Source of the DNA: Pseudomonas trivialis
GTDB lineage: Bacteria; Pseudomonadota; Gammaproteobacteria; Pseudomonadales; Pseudomonadaceae
Assembly (NCBI RefSeq): GCF_001439805.1
Contig: NZ_JYLK01000008.1
Coordinates: forward strand, 177,635-241,634
Direction of reading: 5' to 3'
DNA: 64,000 nucleotides
Part shown: piece by piece, positions 1 through 9,144 of the stretch
Position numbering within the stretch: the first letter of the stretch is position 1
How the letters are laid out: every line of letters begins with the position of its first letter
Notes under the pieces: generated by a model
The model's input: the letters and a program-made list of their open reading frames with translations, nothing else
Databases searched by the model: none
What the model was told of the DNA's origin: nothing
Translations under genes and position numbers: made by a program

Positions 1-846
1 CCTGGCGTAGACCTCTCCGAGTTTGCAATCCGGGAACTTCATTCGATCACGGTTCAAGGACTGACGCGCGAAGGTGATCGCACGCCAGGCGCATACCGTG
101 AAGCTGAAGTACGTATAGCCCAATCAGACCACTTGCCTCCCGATGCCGTGCTGGTACAGGGGTATATGCAAGAACTGATTGCCTTCGTGAATAAACCGGA
201 TGCACCCAAATATGACCTGATGAAGGTCGCCCTGGCCCACCACCGATTCGGCTGGATTCATCCCTTCGGCAACGGCAATGGCCGTGTCGTACGTCTTCTC
301 ACCTACGCACTTTTAATGAAGTACGGCTTCAACGTCAGCGCGGGCGGTCGAGTCCTGAACCCTACGGCTGTGTTCTGCATTGATCGGGAAAAGTACTATT
401 CAATGCTCTCCACTGCCGATACAGGCACCAAGGAGGGACTCGAAGCGTGGTGCATCTACGTTCTCGCGGGGATCAAAGACGAACTGGAGAAAGTAAGCAG
501 ACTGACTGACTATGGCTATCTGACCAGGCACGTCTTGGCGCCCACCATAGCCATGGCAAAAGAGCGAGAATGGATCACGCCAATTGAGGAAAAAATTCTG
601 ACCACTGCGGTTCAACTAAAGGTCGTCAAATCAAGCGACATTGCCAATGCACTGCCAAGCCTGTCTGCCGCACAAAGAACCTACCAGATAAAAAAACTGG
701 TCGATCAGGGCATGCTTCTTCCCGTTAACCCAGGTGCACGGCATTACACCATCGGGTTCTCCAACAATTACCTGATCAGAGGCGTTATCAAGTCACTACG
801 CGAGGGAGGATTCATCCCTGAGCAGTTGGACAGGCCTTATGCATGA
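1..846 (+). CDS. Fic family protein, 5' end outside the window
   Basis: The reading frame is open from base 1 to the stop at 846, so the N-terminus lies outside the window. Fic proteins transfer AMP or another phosphate-containing group to target proteins. The Fic core is visible: a helix ending in FGWIHPF followed by GNGNGRVVR at about 259-294, matching the family pattern HxFx(D/E)GNGRxxR. The usual acidic residue is Asn here (HPFGNGNGR). The C-terminal third ([14 protein letters not shown]) looks like a winged-helix segment, as in many larger Fic proteins. Any N-terminal inhibitory helix, (S/T)xxxE(G/N), cannot be assessed. The gene converges on the next one with a 24-nt gap. Family call is firm; target and activity are unknown. 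Confidence 0.85.
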   Translation, partial: PGVDLSEFAIRELHSITVQGLTREGDRTPGAYREAEVRIAQSDHLPPDAVLVQGYMQELIAFVNKPDAPKYDLMKVALAHHRFGWIHPFGNGNGRVVRLLTYALLMKYGFNVSAGGRVLNPTAVFCIDREKYYSMLSTADTGTKEGLEAWCIYVLAGIKDELEKVSRLTDYGYLTRHVLAPTIAMAKEREWITPIEEKILTTAVQLKVVKSSDIANALPSLSAAQRTYQIKKLVDQGMLLPVNPGARHYTIGFSNNYLIRGVIKSLREGGFIPEQLDRPYA

Positions 847-870
847 AGACTTATCCAGACAAGGTCGCAC

Positions 871-2478
871 TCACTTCAACAAAAACACCATCAACGGATT
901 GTCATTCAATCGCCCGTTGAACGCCGGAGCCAGATGCTCCACCGGCGACCCTTTCAGCAAGGCCGTTTCCGTGCGTTCCACAATCACCCAGGATGGCCTT
1001 GGCAGTGCGTTCAATTTTTCCAGTTCATGGCGCCCTACGAACAACGGTCGCTCGTAGTGATCCAGGTTCATCATGTAGCGCACGCCCCAGGTGTCCTGGC
1101 CAAGATCGACGAACACCAACGGTGCAGGGGTTATAGCGCGAAGTGATTCGACCTGACCCACAAACGTGCGGGTGTCGAATTGCAGGTCCTTGGACGGCTC
1201 TACCACCGCCACCAGCAGCAACCACTGCGCCGCCAGTGCGATCAGGCTGAGCCACACCAGGCGCGCCGCCCGATGCCAGGCGACCAGCGCCGCCACCTGC
1301 AGCAACACCAGTACGCTGAACAATAGCGGCAACGATACGTCCGGCCAGTAGCCATGCTTCTGCCACGCGTGCCGGCACACCAGCACGGCAATCACGCACA
1401 GCGTTGGCAGCGCCGCGACAAGGCCTTCGTAGCATCGGCGCACGCCAGCCAGCCAGCCCTGCGCCTGCAGCAGCCCATAGGCGGCGACAGCGGCGAACAT
1501 CGGCACCATCGGCAGGATGTAATAGGCGCGCTTGAAGTGCGGCACCGACAGGCCAAGCAGAATCATCAAGCCGCACGCGCCGAGCCGCACGACCATTTGC
1601 ACGTCTTCATCGGCCCGTCGCAGCGCCCATCGATGGCGCAGCGCAAACAAAGTCGCCAGGGCCAGCGGCACCACGGGAAAGTAACGGTACAAACTCAACT
1701 GAAAGTAGAAATAGACCGGCTCACCGTTTTCGTCGAGGCGCCCGCCCACCTGCATCTTGAATACCTCGTCGGCAAACGCATCGCCTCCGCTGATCCGCGC
1801 CAGCTTCATCAGCAGCCACCAGCAGGCCGCCAACAACACCAGGCCGATCATGCCGTGAATCAATACTTGCCTGACCCGCTCGCCGGGACGACCCAGCGCC
1901 CAGTAAACGCACGCCACGCCGCAGACTTCGACCAGCCCCAGCGGCCCGCGAATCGCAAAGCCCAGAATGAACAACGCAAACACCGCCAGTTGCCGCCAGC
2001 GCGAACCCAGGCGTTCACCACTGTGCAGCAGATAGAAGCTGCCCACGCAGAGCAGCGCGACCATCTGATCGAGGCAGACCGAGCGCGACTTTTCCAGCAG
2101 TTGCGTGGTGAGCAAGGTCAACAGCACAGTGAGCAGCGCCCATTGCCGGCCGCGAGGGGCCAGCAGCCGATAGATCACGGCAATCACCCCGGCGGATGCC
2201 AGTGCGGTGGGCAAGATATTCGCCAGGTGATTGGGCGCACCGAATACTCGGGCAAACACAAAGCTGAAGAACGTCGCCGTGCCGGGGTAATCCGCGTAGG
2301 GCTGGCCGTAGGTAGTAGGGAAAAGACTCGCGCCATGGCGAAACATTTCCTGCAGGAACAGCGCCCAGCGACCGTCAAAGCCCTGGGGCTGCTGGTCCCA
2401 GATACCCAAGATGAACAGCAACAGGGCGATCAGAAACAGGCCCAGGGATTCCAGACGAAAACGGTTGCGGTGATCCAT
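871..2478 (-). CDS. ArnT/PMT-like membrane glycosyltransferase (GT39-type)
   Basis: A 535-aa polytopic membrane protein if started at MDHRNRFRLE; an in-frame ATG at 2520 would add 14 residues. It has about 10-12 hydrophobic segments, beginning with LGLFLIALLLFILGIWD. The first periplasmic loop (GQPYADYPGTATFF) resembles the loop with an acidic residue seen in ArnT/PMT enzymes. Such enzymes use polyprenyl-phosphate sugars to modify lipid A, O-antigen or proteins on the periplasmic side. The C-terminal periplasmic part (about residues 420-535) is less conserved. No arn genes lie nearby, so sugar and acceptor are unknown. It could belong to the broader family of dolichyl-phosphate-mannose mannosyltransferase-like proteins. 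Confidence 0.75.
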   Translation of the reverse strand: MDHRNRFRLESLGLFLIALLLFILGIWDQQPQGFDGRWALFLQEMFRHGASLFPTTYGQPYADYPGTATFFSFVFARVFGAPNHLANILPTALASAGVIAVIYRLLAPRGRQWALLTVLLTLLTTQLLEKSRSVCLDQMVALLCVGSFYLLHSGERLGSRWRQLAVFALFILGFAIRGPLGLVEVCGVACVYWALGRPGERVRQVLIHGMIGLVLLAACWWLLMKLARISGGDAFADEVFKMQVGGRLDENGEPVYFYFQLSLYRYFPVVPLALATLFALRHRWALRRADEDVQMVVRLGACGLMILLGLSVPHFKRAYYILPMVPMFAAVAAYGLLQAQGWLAGVRRCYEGLVAALPTLCVIAVLVCRHAWQKHGYWPDVSLPLLFSVLVLLQVAALVAWHRAARLVWLSLIALAAQWLLLVAVVEPSKDLQFDTRTFVGQVESLRAITPAPLVFVDLGQDTWGVRYMMNLDHYERPLFVGRHELEKLNALPRPSWVIVERTETALLKGSPVEHLAPAFNGRLNDNPLMVFLLK

Positions 2479-2564
2479 CGGTTGACCTGTCAGGTGTAAG
2501 GCGCCGCTCATGGTGCACAACGCCCCCCTGAATAGCGCCTGAACAGACCTGAACCTTCATGCGT

Positions 2565-3530
2565 TTACCGATTTTTGCGCCACACCACAGCGGGGATCAG
2601 GCGCACATAGAACAATTGGGCGACCAACTCGACCAGGGTCTGCAGGATCACCGCCGTCGCCGCCAACCCGCGCACGTCTTCCGGCAGCGCCAGTGCCAAC
2701 GGCAGCACCACCAGCGAGTTACGCGTGGCGGCACTGAAGGTCACCGCACGCGCCGCTGGCGCAGGCAACGCGAACAATCGCGCGGCCAGCATCCCCAGCA
2801 AGGGCGCCAGCAACACGAAACCCAGGTAAACCGGTATCACCGGCTGCAGCAGGTTGAGATCGCGCACCACCGATGTGATCTGCGAACCGATCACCACAAA
2901 CAGCACCAGCGCCATCGCCGGCACCGGCAACCAGGCCCAGGCGCTGTTCCACGCATTGATGACAGCAGAGCCTCGCGCCAGGGCCTTCGTCAGTACCGCC
3001 AGCAGCATCGGCACCACAATCAACCACACAAACGCCGCGAAAAATGGCCCGACCTCAACCACCACCTCGGACTGCGTGCCCAACATCAACCCCAGGTACA
3101 CCGGCAACAGCGCCAACTGCAACAGCAACAACACCGGCGTCGCCGCCAGCATCAAACGCGAATCGCCCTTGCCGATATGGGTGAACACCACCACGTAATC
3201 GATGCACGGCGTCAGCAACACCAGCAACGCGCCCACCAGGAGTGCCGGGCGCTCCACGAGGCCACGGGTCAGTGCCCAGACCAGCAACGGCACAAGAATG
3301 AAATTGGCCAGCAGCAGCGCCGCCATAAAGCGTTTGCTGCCCACCCCCTGACGCAGGTCCAGAAACGGGATTTGCAAGAACATCGCGTACATCAGCACGG
3401 CGATAGCGGGCGTGACCAGAGCAACGAGGCCATGCCCCAGCGAAGGCGCGAACAGGCCCAGCGTGGCGGCGAGAAGGACCGCAACGAGGTAGAGGGGGAT
3501 CTGGTTGTGTTCGAGGGTTTCGCGGGTCAT
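2565..3530 (-). CDS. Arsenic resistance / bile acid:sodium symporter-family transporter
   Basis: A 321-aa protein starting at MTRETLEHNQIPLY, with about ten hydrophobic helices and no large soluble domain. The opening (NQIPLYLVAVLLAATLGLF) and the helix around VGALLVLLTPCIDYVVVF resemble the ACR3/bile acid:sodium symporter superfamily, annotated in Pseudomonas as 'arsenic resistance protein'. ACR3 members extrude arsenite using a conserved Cys in a transmembrane helix; the Cys in LTPCIDY sits in the matching region. No arsR or arsC is adjacent, so an arsenic role is inference only, and an organic anion could equally be the substrate. An upstream in-frame ATG at 3620 would add an unlikely leader. 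Confidence 0.7.
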   Translation of the reverse strand: MTRETLEHNQIPLYLVAVLLAATLGLFAPSLGHGLVALVTPAIAVLMYAMFLQIPFLDLRQGVGSKRFMAALLLANFILVPLLVWALTRGLVERPALLVGALLVLLTPCIDYVVVFTHIGKGDSRLMLAATPVLLLLQLALLPVYLGLMLGTQSEVVVEVGPFFAAFVWLIVVPMLLAVLTKALARGSAVINAWNSAWAWLPVPAMALVLFVVIGSQITSVVRDLNLLQPVIPVYLGFVLLAPLLGMLAARLFALPAPAARAVTFSAATRNSLVVLPLALALPEDVRGLAATAVILQTLVELVAQLFYVRLIPAVVWRKNR

Positions 3531-3684
3531 TGAAGAAGCTCTAGGCCGATGCAAAGACGCGAGCGTAGTAGCAGCACAAACAAGGAGCAATAGCTGCACC
3601 GCGAATCGCCCCTTCCACACAACCCCTTGGGATTTGCCCCAACCTGCGCTTCAATACCCCCCCAAATCCAAGGAAGCCGACCCC

Positions 3685-4098
3685 ATGGCCTCGCCGAACA
3701 AGCAGCAGAAACGTGCCCATCGGGCCAAGGCCAAAGCCAAGCAAAACCGCACCCAGCGCGCCGTGACGGCCAAGCCGGATGCGTTTGCCGGTGACGACGA
3801 CCGTATCGACCTTGAGTCGGTGGATTTGACCGAATTGTTCCTGGAGATGCGCGTTGCCGGCGAAGTCAGCCAACAAGCAATGTGTGCAGCGTTCCTGGCG
3901 CACCCGTTGCTGGCGCTGGTGCTGGAGCAGGAAGGCGAAGAAGAAGCCACCGACTTTATCCTGGCCGCGCTGATCGAGTATCGGCAATGGACCACGGACA
4001 GTGATGACGAAGCGGCGGCGTTGGCGTGGATTGAGTCTGCAGAGTTCCAGGCCGATTACGTGGCAGCGTCACAGTCGCTGGTGAATTCCCAGGACTGA
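3685..4098 (+). CDS. Conserved hypothetical protein, basic N-terminus
   Basis: A 137-aa soluble protein. The ATG at 3685 is chosen because AAGGAAG lies about 10 nt upstream; longer in-frame starts have no ribosome site. The first 35 residues are rich in Lys/Arg/Gln (NKQQKRAHRAKAKAKQNRTQ). The rest is acidic and helical (DDRIDLESVDLTELFLEMR, LEQEGEEEATDFILAALIEY). No enzymatic motif or signal peptide is visible. It is divergent from the transporter gene, whose start is only 154 nt away, so the two may share a control region. Function is not recognised; the charge split would suit a nucleic-acid- or ribosome-associated protein, but that is speculation. Confidence 0.7.
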   Translation: MASPNKQQKRAHRAKAKAKQNRTQRAVTAKPDAFAGDDDRIDLESVDLTELFLEMRVAGEVSQQAMCAAFLAHPLLALVLEQEGEEEATDFILAALIEYRQWTTDSDDEAAALAWIESAEFQADYVAASQSLVNSQD

Positions 4099-4108
4099 CG
4101 CAAAACAA

Positions 4109-4138
4109 ATGTGGGAGGGGGCTTGCCCCCTCCCACAC
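4109..4138. repeat. REP element (single hairpin)
   Basis: GTGGGAGGGGGCTTGCCCCC followed by TCCCACA forms a near-perfect inverted repeat 11 nt after the stop at 4098. This is the common extragenic palindrome of fluorescent pseudomonads. It sits between convergent genes and may help transcript ending or RNA stability. Confidence 0.85.
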
Positions 4139-4160
4139 CTGAACGACATCCACTCAACCA

Positions 4161-5558
4161 TCAGTTAAGCACTGCAGCACCCGCCCGCTGAGCCTTGCGC
4201 CGTCTCGCAACGACCAGCCCCGCCGTCACCACCAGCAAGCTCAGCACTCCAGTCGCGATGATCTCGACCCGGTGCGCTTCCTGGAACAGCATGATGGTCA
4301 AGGTACCCACGATAAACACCATCACCGCATAGGTGAGGCCAGGGAACAGCCACATCTTGAATTCGAGCTTCTCACCCGCCGCCACACGCTTCTGACGCAT
4401 GCGCAGTTGCGACACCGCGATCACCAGGTACACCAGCAACGCAATGGCGCCGGAGCTGGCCAGCAGGAACTCAAACACCGCCGCCGGTGCCACGTAGTTG
4501 GCGAACACCGCCAGGAACGCAGCCCCCGTCGACAGCAACACGGCCCAATAAGGCGTGCCGCTCTTGTTGGTGCGCTTGGCCACAGCCGGAGCATCACCGC
4601 GACGGCCCAGGGAGAACAGCATGCGCGACGCGGTGTACAGCGCCGAATTCAGGCAACTGGTCACCGCCACCAGCACCACCAGGTCGACGATCAGCTTGGC
4701 ATTCGGGATGCCCATGCGTTCCAGCACGGTCTGGTAGGAACCTACCGCCGCCAGGGTCGGATCGTTCCACGGCACCAGGGACACCACGATGAAAATCGAC
4801 AGCAGGTAGAACAAACCGATCCGCCAGATCACCGAGTTGGTGGCCTTGGTGATCTGCTGGCCGGGGTTCTTCGATTCAGCCGCCGCAATGGTGACGATCT
4901 CGGTGCCCATGAACGAGAACATGGTGGTGAGGATGGCCGCCAGCACCGCGCCCATGCCGTTGGGCATGAAACCCTGGGTGTCGAACAGGTGCGACACACC
5001 GCTGACCTGGCTGGTGGGCAACACGCCGAAAATCGCCGCCAGGCCGAGGATGACGAAGGCCACGATCGCCACAACCTTGATCAACGCAAACCAGAACTCG
5101 AACTCGCCGTAGTTCTTCACACTGAACAGGTTGGTCGCCGTCAGCAGCAAGGTAATGATCAGGGTGAAGGCCCAGATGGCCACGTCGGGGAACCACGCAT
5201 GCAGGATGGTCGCCGCCGCGTTGGCCTCCAGCGGAATCACCAGCACCCAGAACCACCAGTACAACCAGCCGATGGTAAAGCCGGCCCAGTGCCCGATCGC
5301 GCGGTCGGCGTAGGTGGAGAACGAACCGGTGTCCGGCGACGCCACGGCCATTTCGGCGAGCATGCGCATCACCAATACCACCAGCGTGCCTGCGGCGGCA
5401 TACGCCAGCAGTACGGCAGGGCCAGCGGCAGCAATCGCGTGGCCGGAGCCGACAAACAACCCGGCACCGATGACACCGGCAATTGACAGCATGGTGACGT
5501 GACGCGGTTTGAGCCCCTGTTCGAGGTCATTGGAGCTTTGCGTACTACTCATTGACAC
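4161..5558 (-). CDS. gabP: GABA permease (APC superfamily)
   Basis: A 465-aa, 12-helix amino-acid/proton symporter. The N-terminal GLKPRHVTMLSIAGVIGAGLF is the APC-family opening, with the substrate-contacting GVIGAGLFVGSG in helix 1. The region FSFMGTEIVTIAAAESKNPG matches the amino-acid transporter signature in helix 6 and the loop after it. Overall it reads closest to GabP, which brings 4-aminobutyrate into the cytoplasm for conversion to succinate. No gabD/gabT lie beside it, so regulation probably comes from the 549-bp upstream region. A start at the second Met (MSSTQSS) is also possible. Related permeases for beta-alanine, proline or aromatic amino acids are the main alternative. Confidence 0.85.
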   Translation of the reverse strand: MSMSSTQSSNDLEQGLKPRHVTMLSIAGVIGAGLFVGSGHAIAAAGPAVLLAYAAAGTLVVLVMRMLAEMAVASPDTGSFSTYADRAIGHWAGFTIGWLYWWFWVLVIPLEANAAATILHAWFPDVAIWAFTLIITLLLTATNLFSVKNYGEFEFWFALIKVVAIVAFVILGLAAIFGVLPTSQVSGVSHLFDTQGFMPNGMGAVLAAILTTMFSFMGTEIVTIAAAESKNPGQQITKATNSVIWRIGLFYLLSIFIVVSLVPWNDPTLAAVGSYQTVLERMGIPNAKLIVDLVVLVAVTSCLNSALYTASRMLFSLGRRGDAPAVAKRTNKSGTPYWAVLLSTGAAFLAVFANYVAPAAVFEFLLASSGAIALLVYLVIAVSQLRMRQKRVAAGEKLEFKMWLFPGLTYAVMVFIVGTLTIMLFQEAHRVEIIATGVLSLLVVTAGLVVARRRKAQRAGAAVLN

Positions 5559-6107
5559 ACCTTTGCGAGGAATTGCGAAAACGGTCCGCCCGGCCTGGAT
5601 GCTTTCTCGTGAAAAGAAACCAACAGGGGCGTTCTTTATTTTTTACGCAAGATTTGCGCCAAAATGTTACGAATCCACAGCCGACGCGGCCTGTAGGACG
5701 CTTCCGCATAAATCGCAAGTCATTGAGAACAATGGCATTTCGCTATAGCGTTACCGTGCACCCCATATTCAAGACGTTTGAGCGCACCAAAAACACACAC
5801 AAAAAGTGCGTGACGCCCTATTAAAGGGCTGATATGCACCGTTTGCCGGTTTTACCCTTCCAACACTTGGCCAAAGCTGGCACCATCGCGCCCTTTTTTA
5901 CGCAAAGCCTGCGCATATTCCGGGGCAAACGGTTGTTCGGTTGTTGATGGCGCGACACGCCGCTGTGCCGATGCGACACCCTGCCGCAGACCACCGTTTA
6001 ACCGCCCGCCGCGCTGTTGGCTGTCATCCAGACGCTATGCTAGCTTGGCGCCTCGCCAGGACGGCGGTTCGCAGCGCCGAATGCACTGAACACAATGAGG
6101 ACCCCAC
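5559..6107. other. Intergenic region between gabP and the ABC importer (divergent promoters)
   Basis: This is 549 bp without a convincing gene. It is AT-richer than its surroundings around 5630-5680 and 5755-5830. It must hold the promoters for gabP (minus strand) and the amino-acid ABC operon (plus strand). I searched by eye for sigma-54 -24/-12 spacing and found nothing with correct spacing. The short open frames here have no ribosome sites or recognisable products. Confidence 0.6.
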
Positions 6108-6881
6108 ATGGCCGAGGCCACGCCCGCGCTTGAAATCCGCAACCTGCATAAACGCTATGGCGAGCTGGAGGTGCTCAAGGGTATCTCGCTGACCGCCCGC
6201 GACGGCGACGTGATCTCGATCCTGGGTTCTTCCGGTTCCGGCAAATCCACGCTTCTGCGCTGCATCAACCTGCTGGAGAACCCGCACCAGGGTGAGATCC
6301 TGGTGGCTGGCGAAGAGCTCAAGCTCAAGGCCGCAAAAAACGGCGAACTGCAGGCCGCCGACGGCAAGCAGATCAACCGCCTGCGCAGCGAAATCGGTTT
6401 TGTGTTTCAAAACTTTAACCTGTGGCCGCACATGAGCATCCTCGACAACATCATCGAGGCACCGCGCCGCGTGCTCGGCCAAAGCAAGGCAGAGGCGATC
6501 GAAGTGGCCGAAGCCCTGTTGGCCAAGGTTGGCATCGCCGACAAGCGTCACGCCTACCCTGCGCAATTGTCCGGCGGTCAGCAGCAACGCGCGGCCATCG
6601 CGCGCACGCTGGCGATGCAGCCAAAAGTCATTCTGTTTGACGAGCCCACTTCCGCGCTTGACCCGGAAATGGTCCAGGAAGTACTTAATGTGATCCGCGC
6701 ACTGGCCGAAGAAGGTCGCACCATGCTGCTGGTCACCCATGAAATGGGGTTTGCCCGTCAGGTGTCCAGCGAAGTGGTGTTTCTGCACCAGGGCCTGGTC
6801 GAAGAGCAAGGATCGCCACAGCAGGTGTTTGAAAACCCGCTTTCGGCGCGCTGCAAACAATTCATGTCCAGCAACCGCTAA
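6108..6881 (+). CDS. Polar amino-acid ABC transporter ATP-binding protein (HisP/AotP type)
   Basis: A 257-aa cytoplasmic ATPase of the HisP/GlnQ class that powers uptake of basic or polar amino acids. Walker A GSSGSGKSTL lies near residue 40, the Q-loop at FQNFNLWPHM, the ABC signature LSGGQQQRAAIARTL, Walker B VILFDEPTSALDPE and the switch His in LVTHEMGF. The insertion after the second strand (EELKLKAAKNGELQAADGKQ) is the longer version seen in HisP-like proteins for His/Lys/Arg/ornithine. It is the first of four genes: ATPase, binding protein and two permeases. The ATG at 6108 follows AATGAGGA. The class is sure; the exact substrate is inferred. Confidence 0.93.
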   Translation: MAEATPALEIRNLHKRYGELEVLKGISLTARDGDVISILGSSGSGKSTLLRCINLLENPHQGEILVAGEELKLKAAKNGELQAADGKQINRLRSEIGFVFQNFNLWPHMSILDNIIEAPRRVLGQSKAEAIEVAEALLAKVGIADKRHAYPAQLSGGQQQRAAIARTLAMQPKVILFDEPTSALDPEMVQEVLNVIRALAEEGRTMLLVTHEMGFARQVSSEVVFLHQGLVEEQGSPQQVFENPLSARCKQFMSSNR

Positions 6882-6894
6882 CGGAGCAACCTGC

Positions 6895-7647
6895 ATGCAG
6901 AACTATAAAAAATTCCTTCTGGCCGCGGCCGTCTCGATGGCGTTCAGCGCCACGGCCATGGCGGAAACCTTGAAAATGGGGATCGAAGCGGCCTACCCGC
7001 CGTTCAACAATAAAGACGCCAGCGGCAACGTGGTGGGCTTTGACAAGGACATCGGCGACGCCCTGTGCGCCAAGATGAAAGTCGAGAAGTGCGAAGTGTA
7101 CGTGTCCGACTGGGACGGCATCATCCCGGCCCTGAACGCCAAGAAATTCGACTTCCTGGTGTCTTCGCTGTCGATCACCGATGAGCGCAAGCAGGCCGTC
7201 GACTTCACCGACCCGTACTACTCCAACAAACTGCAGTTCATCGCCCCCAAAGCCACCACCGACTTCAAGCCCGATGCCGACTACCTCAAGGGCAAGATCA
7301 TCGGTGCACAGCGCGCGACGCTGGCCGGCACCTACCTTGAAGACAAACTGCCAGACACCGAAGCCAAGCTGTACGACACCCAGGAAAACGCCTACCTCGA
7401 CCTGACGTCCGGTCGCCTGGACGGCATTCTTGCCGACAAGTACGTGCAATACGAATGGCTCAAGAGCAAAGACGGTTCGGCCTATGAGTTCAAGGGCGAT
7501 CCGGTGGTGGAAAGCGACAAGATCGGTATCGCCGTACGCAAGGGCGACCCGCTGCGCGAGCGCCTGAACAAAGCCCTGGCAGAGATCAAGGCTGACGGCA
7601 CCTACAAGAAAATCAACGACAAGTACTTCCCGTTCAGCATCGAATGA
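6895..7647 (+). CDS. Periplasmic amino-acid-binding protein (HisJ/ArgT/AotJ type)
   Basis: A 250-aa exported binding protein. It starts at 6895 with MQNYKKFLL, a signal peptide ending at TAMA before AETLKMG. The mature protein opens with LKMGIEAAYPPFNNKDASGN, typical of solute-binding family 3. LSITDERKQAVDFTDPYY is the hallmark ligand-contact stretch. One Cys pair (CAKMKVEKCEVY) matches the disulfide of the LAO/HisJ proteins, which supports lysine/arginine/ornithine or histidine as ligand. It begins 13 nt after the ATPase stop, inside the same operon. Binding specificity cannot be fixed by reading. Confidence 0.92.
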   Translation: MQNYKKFLLAAAVSMAFSATAMAETLKMGIEAAYPPFNNKDASGNVVGFDKDIGDALCAKMKVEKCEVYVSDWDGIIPALNAKKFDFLVSSLSITDERKQAVDFTDPYYSNKLQFIAPKATTDFKPDADYLKGKIIGAQRATLAGTYLEDKLPDTEAKLYDTQENAYLDLTSGRLDGILADKYVQYEWLKSKDGSAYEFKGDPVVESDKIGIAVRKGDPLRERLNKALAEIKADGTYKKINDKYFPFSIE

Positions 7648-7653
7648 CCTGAA

Positions 7654-7692
7654 CGGCCTGCCCGGCGCGCTTACGTGAGCGCGCCGGCTTTT
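7654..7692 (+). promoter_or_regulatory. Intra-operon hairpin after the binding-protein gene
   Basis: GGCGCGC-TTACGTGA-GCGCGCC (7662-7686 or so) forms a 7-bp perfect stem between the binding-protein and permease genes, with no T-run after it. Hairpins at this place in amino-acid importer operons often protect the upstream mRNA so that binding protein is made in excess. The role here is inferred. Confidence 0.5.
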
Positions 7693-7720
7693 GCCTTGCC
7701 TGCCACGATATGAAAACACC

Positions 7721-8416
7721 ATGAATTTCGATCTCTACGGATTCGGCCCCGCGCTTGCCGCCGGTGCGCTGATGACCGTCAAACTGGCGCTCACTGCCCT
7801 GTGCCTGGGGCTGCTGCTGGGCCTTGCCGGCGCCCTGGGCAAGACATCCCCCTACAAGCTGTTGCAATGGCTGGGCGGTACTTACTCGACCCTCGTGCGC
7901 GGCATTCCCGAACTGCTGTGGGTGCTGCTGATTTATTTTGGCACCGTCAACTTGATGCGCAGCCTGGGCGAGACCTTGGGTATCCCCGACCTGTCACTCA
8001 GCGCGTTCGCCGCCGGTGTCATCGCCCTGGGCCTGTGCTTTGGCGCCTACGCCACGGAAGTGTTCCGTGGCGCGATACTCGCCATTCCCAAGGGCCACCG
8101 CGAAGCCGGTGTGGCGTTGGGGCTGTCCAGGTATCGGATTTTTACCCGATTGATCATGCCGCAGATGTGGCGCATCGCCCTGCCGGGCCTGGGCAACCTG
8201 TTCATGATCCTGATGAAGGACACCGCGCTGGTGTCGGTGATCGGCCTTGAAGAAATCATGCGCCACGCGCAGATCGGCGTGACCGTCACCAAGCAACCGT
8301 TCACTTTCTTCATGGTCGCGGCGTTCATGTACCTGGGCCTCACGGTGCTGGCCATGACCGGCATGTACTTCCTCGAGAAACGCGCCGCCCGCGGCTTTGC
8401 AAGGAGCACCCAATGA
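7721..8416 (+). CDS. Amino-acid ABC transporter permease (HisQ type)
   Basis: A 231-aa inner-membrane permease starting at MNFDLYGFGPAL. It has about five helices, and the EAA loop is recognisable as GHREAGVALGLSRYRIFTRLIMP, where the ATPase docks. The sequence VRGIPELLWVLLIYFG is characteristic of HisQ/AotQ permeases (family TIGR01726). The gene lies 73 nt downstream of the binding protein. A short inverted repeat around 7655-7692 (GGCGCGCTTACGTGAGCGCGCC) occupies the gap; it could moderate polarity between binding-protein and permease expression. Its last bases overlap the next permease gene by 4 nt (ATGA), so the two are translationally coupled. Confidence 0.92.
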   Translation: MNFDLYGFGPALAAGALMTVKLALTALCLGLLLGLAGALGKTSPYKLLQWLGGTYSTLVRGIPELLWVLLIYFGTVNLMRSLGETLGIPDLSLSAFAAGVIALGLCFGAYATEVFRGAILAIPKGHREAGVALGLSRYRIFTRLIMPQMWRIALPGLGNLFMILMKDTALVSVIGLEEIMRHAQIGVTVTKQPFTFFMVAAFMYLGLTVLAMTGMYFLEKRAARGFARSTQ

Positions 8417-9144
8417 GCGGCGACTACAGCTGGCTGGCGCACTTCGACCTGGGCCTGAACTGGGCCGTCATCATCAAGTGGCTGCCCAAACTGGCACAGG
8501 GCGCCACCCTGACCCTGGAGCTGGTGGCCATTGCGGTCATCGCCGGCCTGCTGCTGGCGATCCCGCTCGGTATCGCCCGCTCATCGCGCCTGTGGTACGT
8601 GCGCGCCCTGCCCTACGGCTACATCTTTTTCTTCCGTGGCACGCCGCTGCTGGTGCAGTTGTTTCTGGTGTACTACGGCCTGGCGCAGTTCGATTCGGTG
8701 CGCCACAGTTTCATGTGGCCGTACCTGCGCGATCCGTTCTGGTGTGCCACCGCCACCATGACCCTGCACACCGCCGCGTATATCGCCGAGATCCTGCGCG
8801 GCGCGATCCAGGCGATCCCGCCCGGCGAGATCGAAGCAGCGCGTGCCCTGGGCATGTCCAGGCCGAAGACGCTGTTCTACATCATCCTGCCGCGCGCCTC
8901 GCGCATCGGCCTGCCGGCGTACAGCAACGAGGTGATCCTAATGCTCAAGGCCAGCGCCCTGGCCAGCACGGTGACCCTGCTGGAACTGACCGGCATGGCC
9001 CGTACCATCATCGCGCGCACCTATTTGCCGGTGGAGATCTTCTTCGCTGCCGGGCTGTTCTACCTGCTGATGGCCTACATCCTGGTACGCGGCTTCAAAC
9101 TGCTGGAACGCTGGCTACGCGTCGATGCCTGCCAGGGACGTTGA
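8413..9144 (+). CDS. Amino-acid ABC transporter permease (HisM type)
   Basis: A 243-aa inner-membrane permease, partner of the preceding HisQ-like subunit. FFFRGTPLLVQLFLVYYGL is the typical HisM stretch, and the EAA loop reads GEIEAARALGMSRPKTLFYIILPRA. About five hydrophobic helices are visible, with a long first periplasmic part as in HisM/ArtM. The start overlaps the hisQ-like stop by 4 nt. The 3' end overlaps the following methyltransferase gene by 20 nt in another frame. Together the four gene products would form an ATPase dimer, a QM heterodimer and a periplasmic receptor. Confidence 0.92.
   Translation: MSGDYSWLAHFDLGLNWAVIIKWLPKLAQGATLTLELVAIAVIAGLLLAIPLGIARSSRLWYVRALPYGYIFFFRGTPLLVQLFLVYYGLAQFDSVRHSFMWPYLRDPFWCATATMTLHTAAYIAEILRGAIQAIPPGEIEAARALGMSRPKTLFYIILPRASRIGLPAYSNEVILMLKASALASTVTLLELTGMARTIIARTYLPVEIFFAAGLFYLLMAYILVRGFKLLERWLRVDACQGR

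Noticed and set aside
2559..3533. 324-codon plus-strand frame opposite the ACR3-like gene
   Set aside because: Extremely rich in Gln, His and Arg, with no fold or motif; it is the mirror of a membrane-protein gene in GC-rich DNA.
5626..5830. Possible riboswitch or small ORFs upstream of the ABC importer
   Set aside because: No conserved aptamer pattern or stable paired helices could be identified, and the frames have no ribosome sites.
5559..6107. Sigma-54 promoter near 5868-5900 (TGGCC...TGGC, TGGCACC...)
   Set aside because: The GG-to-GC spacing is wrong for a -24/-12 element in each case examined.
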